Of a DNA stretch of 37,233 bases, positions 24,682 through 32,479 are shown in pieces. A program made the translations under genes and the position numbers. Each line of letters starts with the position of its first letter. Position 1 is the first letter of the stretch. The notes under the pieces are model-generated. The model was given only the letters and a program-made list of their open reading frames with translations, did no database searches and was not told the origin of the DNA. Source of the DNA: Desulfobacteraceae bacterium (GTDB lineage Bacteria > Desulfobacterota > Desulfobacteria > Desulfobacterales > Desulfosalsimonadaceae); NCBI GenBank assembly GCA_021737545.1, contig JAIPDT010000008.1, forward strand, positions 1 to 37,233. Direction: 5' to 3'.

Positions 24682-25353
24682 TTACGTCTGTGTTTTGTGT
24701 CTTATGGTGTGTATAATAATCTGCTTTTTTTCTCCGCCGCCTGTAAAGGACATCCCCTTGTGCGTTATGTTAAAGAATGATTCTGCGGTTGCAAGAAAGT
24801 CTGTCATGGACATGCGGCTTATGTCGTGGGCCAAATATGCCGTTCCTCCGGGTTTTAACAGTCGTCTCAGAATTCCGGTCACCGCTTCAACGTCGGATTT
24901 CCTGTAAACCAGCTCAGAGCCGCAGATAGTGTCAAAGGTTGAATCCAGCCGGGGACGGTGCCAGTCAAGTTCCGCGACCTCCACATTGTCAATTCCGTTA
25001 TGTTCCGCATTCTGCTTAATCAGGGCCAGCGCGTCCTTGTTGCTGTCGGTAATGGTGACCCTGTATCCGAAGGCTCCAAGAAACAGGCCGGTAATGCCCA
25101 TGCCTGCCCCGAGTTCGAGTATGTGCTCCTCCTTATCCGGGTCCATGTGTACCAGGCGGTCTGTAAGCACAATACTTGCTTCCCATATTTTAACCCAGAA
25201 CGGAAAGTTGTCAAAGCTTTCCTGCCCGTTTTGCTCCAGGTCGGAAATAAACGGTTCCAGGTTTTTAACACAGAGGAGCTCCAGGCGTTTGCCTCCTATG
25301 GCAAGCATCTTGGGCTCAAGCTCAATATTTTCCCTGAGTGTTTGTTCAGCCAT
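24682..25353 (-). CDS. class I SAM-dependent methyltransferase (Methyltransf_16-like)
   Basis: A 223-residue Rossmann-fold methyltransferase. Motif I is HILELGAGMGITG at about 77-89, followed by the acidic TITDSN end of strand 2. The segment FPFWVKIWEAS before motif I and GSELVYRKSDV after it resemble the METTL/protein-lysine methyltransferase group, so a protein substrate is possible. AGGGAGA precedes the ATG. It is not closely linked to neighbours: 81 bases from the kinase and about 190 from the next gene, which is divergent. Confidence 0.85.
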   Translation of the reverse strand: MAEQTLRENIELEPKMLAIGGKRLELLCVKNLEPFISDLEQNGQESFDNFPFWVKIWEASIVLTDRLVHMDPDKEEHILELGAGMGITGLFLGAFGYRVTITDSNKDALALIKQNAEHNGIDNVEVAELDWHRPRLDSTFDTICGSELVYRKSDVEAVTGILRRLLKPGGTAYLAHDISRMSMTDFLATAESFFNITHKGMSFTGGGEKKQIIIHTIRHKTQT

Positions 25354-25545
25354 TGTTTCTCCCTATTCAAAAAACTATTTACGGTCAAGTTTGTTGCTCA
25401 ATATATCATACAGGGATTTCGATCACAATGATTTGCCATACCAGAAGGCCGGGGTTATTTTTTAAACAGGTGTCCCCTTAGCTTTCAAAACACTATTGCG
25501 GGAACGGAAAAATCGTTAATGGATCTTTAAAACAGGAGGTTTAGA

Positions 25546-26139
25546 ATGAAAAGAATTTTTATTTTTGCGCTGGCGTTGATTTTTTTGGTTGCGGGTGCGG
25601 GCCTTGTTTTTGCTCAGATGGAACGAAGAGGCGATGAGCATATGTCCCGGCAGCAACAATTTGAGCAGCACCAATATCCTGAACGCGGGCAAGGATGGTT
25701 CTGCCCGTGGTGCGGCGATTCCGCAGGATATGAAAGAGGCCCCGGCATGATGTACGGCCCGGGAATGATGCGCGGCCCGGGAATGATGCGCGGTCCCGGA
25801 ATGATGTACGGCAGGGGAGGTATGTATGGACCGTATATGCCTCGCGGAGGTGGTCCCGGGATGATGTATGGCCCGGGCATGATGCGGGGGCAAGGAATAC
25901 CCTATGGTTGGGGCGGCGCCGGGCCCCCGGAGCAACAGCCCAGGTATACGGAGGAGCTGAGTCAGGAAGATGCCGGGCGGCTGATGCAGCGTTATGTTGC
26001 GCCCAATCCGAATCTGAAAGTTGGAGAAATCACGGAAAAAGACGATGAATATATAGGAGAGGTGGTTACCAAAGACGGCTCCCTGGTGGAGAAACTGGTG
26101 GTGGACAAAGAGACCGGCTTAATGAAAAGTACTTATTAG
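25546..26139 (+). CDS. secreted Gly/Met-rich protein with GPGMM repeats and PepSY-like tail
   Basis: A 197-residue exported protein. The signal peptide (MKRIFIFALALIFLVAGAG...) is probably cleaved after FA at 23. A CPWCG motif sits at 53-57. Six copies of GPGMM occur between 65 and 113, in phase with Arg or Tyr every six residues, separated by GRGGMYGPYMPRGG. The C-terminal 60 residues (YVAPNPNLKVGEITEKDDEYIGEVVTKDG...) resemble a PepSY-type beta segment. Methionine-rich repeats and CxxC suggest soft-metal, for example copper(I), binding in the periplasm; that is inference. Strong GGAGG precedes the ATG. It is monocistronic as far as can be seen. Confidence 0.8.
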   Translation: MKRIFIFALALIFLVAGAGLVFAQMERRGDEHMSRQQQFEQHQYPERGQGWFCPWCGDSAGYERGPGMMYGPGMMRGPGMMRGPGMMYGRGGMYGPYMPRGGGPGMMYGPGMMRGQGIPYGWGGAGPPEQQPRYTEELSQEDAGRLMQRYVAPNPNLKVGEITEKDDEYIGEVVTKDGSLVEKLVVDKETGLMKSTY

Positions 26140-26141
26140 AT

Positions 26142-26284
26142 AGTGTCCATCCAGAAATGGCTAATTTGCCCAATTTCTGCGTCAGGCTCAAATTTTAATC
26201 CTCAAAATACTTTGAGTATTCCTGCGGTTAAAATTTTCGCCTTCCTTGAACTTGAACAAATTATCTGATTTCTGGACGGACACT
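26142..26284. repeat. 143-base MITE-like palindromic element
   Basis: Terminal inverted repeats of 17 bases with one mismatch (AGTGTCCATCCAGAAAT at 26142-26158, ATTTCTGGACGGACACT at 26268-26284) bound an element with further nested inverted pairs: AAATTTTAA/TTAAAATTT and, at the centre, AATACT-TTG-AGTATT. The whole element can fold into one long imperfect hairpin. It encodes nothing. It lies directly after the secreted protein gene and before the MOSC gene. I recall elements of this kind being recurrent in Desulfobacterota genomes, but cannot verify copy number. Confidence 0.8.
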
Positions 26285-26329
26285 GATAGAAAAAAATACG
26301 ATCACCGTCTGATTATAAAAAGAGCAGAG

Positions 26330-26776
26330 TTATCCGCACAGGCGGGTGTAGTCGCCTGTGCGGATGGTTCCCTCCTTGATTACTTTTGCAAAGACTCCTT
26401 TTGCGGGCATAATGCAGTCGCCTGCCTTGTAATAGATAGCGCAGGGCTTGTGGCATTCTTTGCCGATCTGGGTAATTTCCACCATTGCCGTGTCACCGAT
26501 TTCCAGGCGCGTTCCCACGGGCAGGGTTTCCCATTCAATGCCCCGGGTGGTAATGTTTTCTGCAAAATCCCCGAAAGTTACCTCCAGCCCCCGGCTGCGG
26601 GCCGTGTCAATGGCTTCTTCTGCCAGAAAGCTTACCTGCCGGTGCCAGTCGCCGGCATGGGCGTCGCCATTTATTCCGTATCCCGTCACCAAATCGGCCT
26701 CTTTTGCGGAGTTTTTCCGGGTGCCTTTGGACCGGCTGATATTTATGGCCAGAATTTTGATATGCGATTGTGTCAT
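26330..26776 (-). CDS. MOSC-domain protein
   Basis: A 148-residue single-domain MOSC protein. MOSC folds bind molybdenum cofactor or carry sulfur-transfer functions in cofactor metabolism. Visible family features are NGDAHAGDWHRQVSFL, GDFAENITTRGI and the Cys-containing ECHKPCAIYYKAGDCIMP. It begins 17 bases after the Crp/Fnr stop, with AAGGAGA before the ATG, so it is co-transcribed with the regulator. Its last 11 codons are encoded within a strong stem-loop (see terminator entry). The substrate is unknown; a role in molybdenum or sulfur handling fits an anaerobe. Confidence 0.88.
   Translation of the reverse strand: MTQSHIKILAINISRSKGTRKNSAKEADLVTGYGINGDAHAGDWHRQVSFLAEEAIDTARSRGLEVTFGDFAENITTRGIEWETLPVGTRLEIGDTAMVEITQIGKECHKPCAIYYKAGDCIMPAKGVFAKVIKEGTIRTGDYTRLCG
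26332..26365 (-). terminator. 13-bp stem-loop at the MOSC 3' end
   Basis: ATCCGCACAGGCG and CGCCTGTGCGGAT are perfect inverted repeats separated by 8 bases. The stem encodes the last residues of the MOSC protein and includes part of its stop codon. On the minus strand a CTTTTT run follows about 11 bases later, which is not immediate, so this may be a weak terminator or an mRNA-stabilising end rather than a textbook terminator. Confidence 0.5.
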
Positions 26777-26793
26777 GAGTTTTGTCTCCTTGA

Positions 26794-27483
26794 TCAGGTT
26801 TCCATCTTTCCGAATTCTGCAAGCTCTTCTAAGCCCTGTCTGTCGAGAATGCGGATCTTTCTGCTTTCCACCTCGATGAGTCCCTGCTCGTTCATTTTTC
26901 TTAACATTCGGGACAGGGTCTCCGGAATGGTGCCGAGAAAACTTGCCAGGTGCCCCTTGGATATGTTTAGCGTGATTGTATCCTCGCTGTTCTGCTCTTC
27001 TGACTGAAGCAGGAAGTAGCCGGCAAGCCTGGCAGGGACTTCTTTTAAAGACAGGTTTTCCACCTGTACGGTAAAATTTCTGAGCCGGCGGGAAAGCACT
27101 GCCAGCATGTTCATGGCCACCGAGGGATTTTGTGCAATCAGGTCGCGAAAAGCCCGGCGCGGAAAAAACAGGATCCTGCTTTTTTTGATCCCTTCGGCGC
27201 TGGCAGGAAAGGCTTCTCCAGAGAAAACTGGCACCTCGCCGAAAGGTTCGCCAGGTCCGAACATGTGAAGGATCTGTTCTTTTCCTTCTGTGGAGAGCTT
27301 GTAGACCTTGATCAGGCCTTCTATGGTCACGTAAAAGCCGTCTCCCGAATCTCCTTCGGAAAAAATCAGCTCTCCTGTCGACACCGGTTTTTCAATAGCA
27401 ATGGAGAGCAGGGCGTTTATATCTGTTTCGGGAAGCCCCGAAAAAAGAATGGATTGGGATAGAATCCCCCTTGCCTTTGACAT
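26794..27483 (-). CDS. Crp/Fnr-family transcriptional regulator
   Basis: A 229-residue regulator. Residues about 12-120 form a cyclic-nucleotide-type sensor barrel (LIFSEGDSGDGFYVTIEGLIKVY, GPGEPFGEVPVFSG) followed by a long dimerisation helix and a C-terminal winged HTH (SKGHLASFLGTIPETLSRMLRKM). The recognition helix has E-x-x-S-R as in FNR, predicting TTGA-type half sites. There are no N-terminal cysteines for an FNR cluster, so the signal is not an Fe-S oxygen sensor of that type; heme/NO or a metabolite is possible. AAGGGAG precedes the ATG. A matching TTGAC-N4-ATCAA site lies in the divergent promoter. Confidence 0.9.
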   Translation of the reverse strand: MSKARGILSQSILFSGLPETDINALLSIAIEKPVSTGELIFSEGDSGDGFYVTIEGLIKVYKLSTEGKEQILHMFGPGEPFGEVPVFSGEAFPASAEGIKKSRILFFPRRAFRDLIAQNPSVAMNMLAVLSRRLRNFTVQVENLSLKEVPARLAGYFLLQSEEQNSEDTITLNISKGHLASFLGTIPETLSRMLRKMNEQGLIEVESRKIRILDRQGLEELAEFGKMET

Positions 27484-27522
27484 AATAAGCTCCCTTGGTT
27501 TTCATTGCAAATATAACAGATT

Positions 27523-27536
27523 TTGACATAAATCAA
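27523..27536. promoter_or_regulatory. FNR-like operator TTGAC-N4-ATCAA in the divergent promoter
   Basis: TTGACATAAATCAA matches the FNR consensus TTGAT-N4-ATCAA with one change. It lies about 46 bases from the Crp/Fnr start and 62 bases from the start of the 4Fe-4S gene. The encoded regulator has the E-x-x-S-R helix that reads such sites, so autoregulation and control of the divergent pair are likely. The same pattern recurs at 33721-33734. Confidence 0.6.
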
Positions 27537-27546
27537 GGAATCAATC

Positions 27547-27579
27547 AGCTAAAAGCTTCAAGCTAAAAGCTAAAAGGCG
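27547..27579. repeat. short direct repeat AGCTAAAAGC
   Basis: AGCTAAAAGC occurs at 27547-27556 and 27561-27570, followed by a partial copy (TAAAAGG), just upstream of the ribosome binding site of the 4Fe-4S gene. No function is evident. It may affect the leader of that mRNA. Confidence 0.45.
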
Positions 27580-27591
27580 AAAGGGGAAAGT

Positions 27592-28257
27592 ATGGAAAAG
27601 GAAGTGCGCGGATACAGGGTTGAAAACTGTTTCGGCCCCCAGGGGTGTAAAAATAGGGCGGGGCCTGAAAATGATCTGGCGGCCCGGATCGAATCCCTTC
27701 TGGCGGAAAAAGAACTGCTTGAGTTTTTTAAAAAAAGCGTGAAAGGGCCGTTAAAATTCCACCACGAGTTTAGTGTTGCTTTGGCGGACTGCCCCAATGC
27801 CTGCTCAAGGCCCCAGATCAGGGATGTAGGAATAATCGGGGCGGCTGTGCCTGAAATTACCGGAGAGCCTTGTTCCATGTGCGGTGAATGCGTGGATGTA
27901 TGTAAAGAAGAGGCGGTTCGGCTTGAAGAAACCGGGCAGGTGCCGAAAATCGATCGCTCCGGGTGTTTGAACTGCGGCCAGTGCGCACAAGTTTGCCCAA
28001 CTGCAACCATCGGGATACAAAGGCGGGCCTGCAAGATACTGCTCGGCGGCAAGCTCGGCCGCCATCCCAGGCTGGCAGATCCCCTGCCCGGCTGCTATGA
28101 GGCAAAAGAAGTGCTTGACATTGTCTCTCTGTGTGTTGATTTTTACAAGCAGCACAGCAGGGGAGGAAAGCGGTTTGCTCAATTATATGCAGAATCGCGG
28201 CATGACTTTGCGGCTGATCTGGCCGGTTTAATCCACGATGAAAAGAAAGGATGCTGA
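27592..28257 (+). CDS. sulfite reductase-like 4Fe-4S protein with ferredoxin insert, lacking the N-terminal half
   Basis: A 221-residue soluble protein with the coupled siroheme/4Fe-4S motif of nitrite and sulfite reductases: C13-x5-C19 and C67-x3-C71 (CFGPQGC, CPNAC). A two-cluster ferredoxin follows: C94/C97/C100/C104 and C125/C128/C131/C135. It then resumes the reductase fold (GGKLGRHPRLADPLPG). DsrA/DsrB carry a ferredoxin in the same place, but this protein starts right at the first Cys motif and lacks the N-terminal ferredoxin-like reductase domain. Siroheme binding is therefore uncertain; electron transfer is the safer guess. AGGGGA precedes the ATG. The core-MetE-like gene follows within 2 bases. 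Confidence 0.85.
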   Translation: MEKEVRGYRVENCFGPQGCKNRAGPENDLAARIESLLAEKELLEFFKKSVKGPLKFHHEFSVALADCPNACSRPQIRDVGIIGAAVPEITGEPCSMCGECVDVCKEEAVRLEETGQVPKIDRSGCLNCGQCAQVCPTATIGIQRRACKILLGGKLGRHPRLADPLPGCYEAKEVLDIVSLCVDFYKQHSRGGKRFAQLYAESRHDFAADLAGLIHDEKKGC

Positions 28258-28259
28258 AA

Positions 28260-29282
28260 ATGCCCATTCCGGGAAATCTTTTGACTACCGCCATGGCGGT
28301 TATGCCGCATACGAATGTTGACCGGGCGCTTGATGCGGCCCTGTCCCTGGACATACCATTCTGGCCCCAGCTACCGCGGCTAAACTATTATGAAGACATG
28401 TATGTTCAGGCGGCGGAACATTTCCCCGGCATTGTTCTGGATGTGGAAAACCGGAAACTGTCTTTTTCCATGGACAAATTCATGGAAGAGGCAGAAGAAG
28501 CAATGGCAGGTTTTGATGATCCTTCGGTGTTTGACGTAAGCAAAGATTATTCAGCGGTCTACCATAGATTTCTGGAATTGGATCTTGCAGACAGGCCTGC
28601 AATTCGGGGGCAGTTGGAAGGACCGGTGAGCTTCGGGTTCAATGTGGCAGATGAAAACGGCAGGCCCATGCTGTTTGACGATTCGGTGCGTCCTTTCATG
28701 TTCGAGTTTATGGCCAGGCGTGTAAACGTGCAGCTCCAAAAGCTGAAACAGAAAAATAAAAACGCTTTTATGTACGTGGACGAGCCGGGGCTGCAGTTTT
28801 TGTTTTCCGCCATGTCAGGCTACGGAGACCTGCAGGCAAAGGCGGATATGGAAATGTTTTTCTCCCTTATCGACCGTCCCCGGGGCGTGCATTTGTGCGG
28901 CAACCCGGACTGGGACTTTCTGCTGAATCTCGACATAGACATTCTGTCGCTTGATGTTTATACAAACGGAGAAGTTTTTGCTTCCTATGCTCCTGCGGTC
29001 AAGCGATTTCTGGACCGGGGCGGGATTCTGGCCTGGGGACTGGTGCCCACCAACATGGAGCCCTTTGAAAAGGAATCGGAAGAATCCCTGGAAACCATGC
29101 TTGAAACTCTCTGGAAAAGCCTTTGCGCCAAAGGCATCGACCGGGATCAGCTTTTATCGCAGAGCCTGCTTTCTCCGGCCACATGCTGCCTTGTTAATTC
29201 TGATATAGAAAAGACCGTGGAAAAAGGCTTTGCAAGTGTAAAATCACTCTCCGAGCGGTTACGCGAAAAATACCGTCTTTAA
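28260..29282 (+). CDS. core-MetE/UROD-like methyltransferase
   Basis: I use the ATG at 28260 because AAAGG lies 9 bases upstream, whereas the ORF-track ATG at 28251 directly abuts it. The 340-residue TIM-barrel protein has the zinc ligands of cobalamin-independent methionine synthase: H214-x-C216 (GVHLCGNPD, numbered from the longer ORF) and C312 or C313 (SPATCCLVN). It has only the C-terminal catalytic barrel, as in the short core-MetE proteins, which are known to use methylcobalamin or corrinoid proteins rather than folates. Homocysteine is the probable acceptor, though other thiols are possible. It is tightly coupled to the 4Fe-4S gene upstream and ends at the stem of a terminator. Confidence 0.8.
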   Translation: MPIPGNLLTTAMAVMPHTNVDRALDAALSLDIPFWPQLPRLNYYEDMYVQAAEHFPGIVLDVENRKLSFSMDKFMEEAEEAMAGFDDPSVFDVSKDYSAVYHRFLELDLADRPAIRGQLEGPVSFGFNVADENGRPMLFDDSVRPFMFEFMARRVNVQLQKLKQKNKNAFMYVDEPGLQFLFSAMSGYGDLQAKADMEMFFSLIDRPRGVHLCGNPDWDFLLNLDIDILSLDVYTNGEVFASYAPAVKRFLDRGGILAWGLVPTNMEPFEKESEESLETMLETLWKSLCAKGIDRDQLLSQSLLSPATCCLVNSDIEKTVEKGFASVKSLSERLREKYRL

Positions 29283-29327
29283 AAAAGGGGACAGATTTAT
29301 TTTTGAAAATAAATCTGTCCCCTTTTT
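29282..29327. terminator. perfect 22-bp palindrome, bidirectional terminator or REP-like element
   Basis: AAAAAGGGGACAGATTTATTTT and its exact reverse complement are separated by two bases. A and T tracts at the ends let it act as an intrinsic terminator on both strands, between the convergent core-MetE-like and RND genes. The long perfect arms and GGGGACAG core also resemble dispersed REP-like sequences, so it may be a mobile palindrome reused as a terminator. It starts inside the TAA stop. Confidence 0.8.
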
Positions 29328-29386
29328 AGATGTTTCCGTAGAGGCGCAGTGTGTTTTCATGCACTGCTTGAGCGGCCTGATTAATA

Positions 29387-32300
29387 TCAATAGCTGAATT
29401 TAAGTTTCACTCTTTCAATCCATACGTAAATCACCGGCACATATATCAGGGTCAAAAACGTTGATACAGCCAGTCCGGAGATGGCCACCACAGCCAGGGG
29501 CGAAAGCCGCTCCAGGCCCACGGCCATCTCCGCGGCTATCGGGCTCATGCCTGCAATGGTACTTAAGGCCGTCATAAGGATCGGCCGGCTTCTTCGTCTG
29601 ATACCCGCCTCCACTGCTTCTGTAAGTTCCATTCCCTTTTTCCGGGCATTTTCAATGTAATCGATCAGGAGGATCGAGTTGTTGACCACGATGCCTGACA
29701 GCAGAATCATGCCCATTGCCGCAGGCATGCAGAAGTGACGTCCCGCCAGCAGCATTCCCCACGGCACACCGATAAATGCCAGAGGGATCGCAGACATTAT
29801 CATTACCGGATGCGCCCAGGAACTAAATGAGATAACCAGAATGAAATAGAGAAACACCAGTGCAAGGACAAGGCTTGTCCCCAGCCTGGCAAAGCTTTCG
29901 CCCATGAACTCTATTTCACCGGTATGGGAAATGCTGTAGCCTTTAGGCAGTTCCAGGTCTGAAAGAGAGTTTTGCACCTGTGTGTGCAGATACGATATTG
30001 GAGCCTTTGCACGGTAGCCGATCACGTCCACAGTCGGCTGCATGTTTTCGCGGGTGATCCGGTTTTGTTTCCATTCCGTTTGAATGTGTGCGATTTGCTT
30101 TAACGGGACTGTTCCGTTTGGAGTGGGCACCTGCAAAGTAGAAACCGCCTGTATTGTGTTTATTTGAGCCTGGTCATAGCGCAGGCGTATAGGATAGCCG
30201 TCCTGGCCGGCTATCCTGAAAAGCGCCGCCTTTTTCCCCGTGGTTGCCGCAGTCAGGGTGTCTGCAGCAGTCTGCGGGGTTATGCCGTATTCCGCGAGCT
30301 TTTCCTCGTCAAGCTCAATGATGATTTCCTTTTTTGTAAAATCCCAGGTGCGGGATATGGATTTCAAGCCCTTAACGCCTTTAAGCCGGTTTTTTACCCG
30401 GTCTGCCAGCCGGTCCAGGATAAGCGGGTCAGGTCCCGAAATCATAACATCCACCGGCGCGGCTATCGCAGACAGTGGTGTGGCACCGTAGTCATATACG
30501 TGGAAAGTTTTTAATCCCGGAATTTCTGCAAATGTATCCCTGAGCTCCTCCTCGATCTCCCATATGGATTCCGGCCGTTCAAACCGGTTTTTGAAATGTA
30601 CGGTCATGAGTCCTTCCTGGGGTGTGCGTTCAGATCCGAAGCTTATCACGGAAGGCTCGGCCCCCACCACCGTTGACATCCTGATATATCCGGGAGTTTC
30701 GGTGATCGCCCGTTCCATTTCTTCTGCCACTTCCCTGGTGCGGGGAACTGACGTGTTGGGCCATGTTTCAAATGAAACCTTGATGATGCCGGTGTCCATA
30801 GGCGGCATGAGATCACGGCCGGCAAGTGGCATCTGTCGTAATCCCGCAAACAGCAATACAATAAGCAGAGGACCTATCAGGAAAATCCATCGGGTGGTTC
30901 CGGCGCGGAATGCAGCGAGCACAAAGCGCTGGAATGGAGATATCACCGCGTTTCTTGTATGTTCAATAATCCGTTCAAGCCGGTTTCTCACTCCGCCCGG
31001 CTTGAGAACACGTTTGCCGAAAAGCGGTATAACTGTCACGGAAGCTATAAACGAGGCAAGCAGGGCAATTGAAAGTACCACAGTAAGGGGGCGCAAAATT
31101 TTTTCAGGATAGCCTCCCACGAACATAATGGGCAAAAGCACCGCCAGGGTGGTTGCAGTGCCTGCAAAATCGGCCAGAAAGATTTCCTTTGTGCCGTCTA
31201 TGGCCGCCTGTATACGGGACTTTTCTCCCGAAGCGCTGTGACTGTCTATGTTTTCTATCACTACTATGGCGTCGTCCACCAGCAGGCCTACAGCCAGGAT
31301 CACGGCCGTCATGGTCACTATGTTTAGTTCATAGCCTATAAGCTTCATGCCGGCAAAAGTAAGAAGGAAAGTAACGGGTATGGAAAACGCGGCCAGAAGG
31401 GTTATTCGCACCCTTGCCAAAAACAGAAATATCACGCAGACCGTCAGGATCACGGCATCGCGCAGGGATGTCAGAAGGTTTGAGACCGAGGTGCGGATCA
31501 GCTCGCCCTGGGTGTCTGCCACCCCGAAGGAAAGTTCTGAGAACTGCCTTTCCAGATCGGGCAGAGCCTGTTCCACAGCTTCTATGGCAGGGGTTACGTG
31601 ACCGGCTTCCGCACGCAGAATGTTTATGCCTATTGCTGCTTTGCCGTTTCCGCGGAAAAAGGAATCCGGTGTTTCATGAGTGGTTTTGATTTCTGCTATA
31701 TCGCGCAGATGGATTCTGCCGTTTTGGCCAGTGGCTATAACTATGTTGCCCAGCTGTTGGCGGTGTTTTTTTTCTCCCTTGATTTTTATCAGGACTCGGT
31801 CCTGATCCCTGAAAAGTGTGCCGCTGGGCGTGTTTCTGTGCTGCTGTCCTATGGATGCCAGCACGCGCTCGATGGAAATGCCGTATCCGGCCATTTTATC
31901 GCGGTCCACCGATATCCTTATTTCCGGCTTATACCCGCCGAAGACCTCGGCGTCTGCAACATTGTCAAGACGCAGAAGCGCTTCTCTGATCTCGTTGTCT
32001 GCAAGTTGACGTACTTTGGCCATGGATAGATGGGAGTCGGGCTTGGGTGAAACCGCCAGGGTCATAACCGGCTGGGTGGCATCACTTATACGGAAAAGCC
32101 TTGGAGGCAGCATCCCCGAGGGAAGCGAAGGCATGATCCTGTCCAGGGCGGCGCTCACATCCGTGACCGCGGCATCCAGGCCCTTTTCATATTCGAATTC
32201 AACTTTTACGGCCGCGGTTTCATCCCTGATAGAGGCCTGTACCCGCCGGGCCATATCAATGGATGACAGTTCCTGTTCCACCGGCCTGGAAATCCGGTCT

Positions 32301-32479
32301 GCCATATCATCGGCTGATGCGCCGGGCCAGATAAGCAGCACCGCGATCCTGGGATAATTGGCATCTGGAAACAGGTTCAGCGGCAGGGTATTAAAGCTGA
32401 TAAGTCCGAATACCACGCCTAAGAGCAAAAGAGCTGTTACGCCGTGGGGCCGCTTAAGATAGGCCTCGATCCAGTTCAT
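29387..32479 (-). CDS. RND-family efflux pump inner-membrane subunit
   Basis: A 1030-residue AcrB/HAE1-like transporter with a first membrane helix at about 13-30, a periplasmic porter domain, a helix block (about 340-495), a second porter domain and a final helix block ending near 1025. The proton-relay aspartates D402/D403 lie in GLLVDDAIVVIEN. Drug/proton antiport rather than metal export is suggested by this motif, but the substrate is unknown. The start codon overlaps the adaptor stop (ATGA). No outer-membrane TolC-type gene is in the window, so the channel must be encoded elsewhere. Confidence 0.95.
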   Translation of the reverse strand: MNWIEAYLKRPHGVTALLLLGVVFGLISFNTLPLNLFPDANYPRIAVLLIWPGASADDMADRISRPVEQELSSIDMARRVQASIRDETAAVKVEFEYEKGLDAAVTDVSAALDRIMPSLPSGMLPPRLFRISDATQPVMTLAVSPKPDSHLSMAKVRQLADNEIREALLRLDNVADAEVFGGYKPEIRISVDRDKMAGYGISIERVLASIGQQHRNTPSGTLFRDQDRVLIKIKGEKKHRQQLGNIVIATGQNGRIHLRDIAEIKTTHETPDSFFRGNGKAAIGINILRAEAGHVTPAIEAVEQALPDLERQFSELSFGVADTQGELIRTSVSNLLTSLRDAVILTVCVIFLFLARVRITLLAAFSIPVTFLLTFAGMKLIGYELNIVTMTAVILAVGLLVDDAIVVIENIDSHSASGEKSRIQAAIDGTKEIFLADFAGTATTLAVLLPIMFVGGYPEKILRPLTVVLSIALLASFIASVTVIPLFGKRVLKPGGVRNRLERIIEHTRNAVISPFQRFVLAAFRAGTTRWIFLIGPLLIVLLFAGLRQMPLAGRDLMPPMDTGIIKVSFETWPNTSVPRTREVAEEMERAITETPGYIRMSTVVGAEPSVISFGSERTPQEGLMTVHFKNRFERPESIWEIEEELRDTFAEIPGLKTFHVYDYGATPLSAIAAPVDVMISGPDPLILDRLADRVKNRLKGVKGLKSISRTWDFTKKEIIIELDEEKLAEYGITPQTAADTLTAATTGKKAALFRIAGQDGYPIRLRYDQAQINTIQAVSTLQVPTPNGTVPLKQIAHIQTEWKQNRITRENMQPTVDVIGYRAKAPISYLHTQVQNSLSDLELPKGYSISHTGEIEFMGESFARLGTSLVLALVFLYFILVISFSSWAHPVMIMSAIPLAFIGVPWGMLLAGRHFCMPAAMGMILLSGIVVNNSILLIDYIENARKKGMELTEAVEAGIRRRSRPILMTALSTIAGMSPIAAEMAVGLERLSPLAVVAISGLAVSTFLTLIYVPVIYVWIERVKLKFSY

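Noticed and set aside
24929-25465. Plus-strand ORF of 178 codons opposite the methyltransferase
   Set aside because: Shadow of a gene with a clear SAM-binding motif; no ribosome site or domain.
25516-25880. Minus-strand His/Pro-rich ORFs opposite the GPGMM protein
   Set aside because: Repeat-driven antisense frames; the plus-strand frame has a signal peptide and strong ribosome site.
25741-25900. Possible CRISPR-like array at the GPGMM repeats
   Set aside because: Units are 18 bases, in frame, coding and without spacers.
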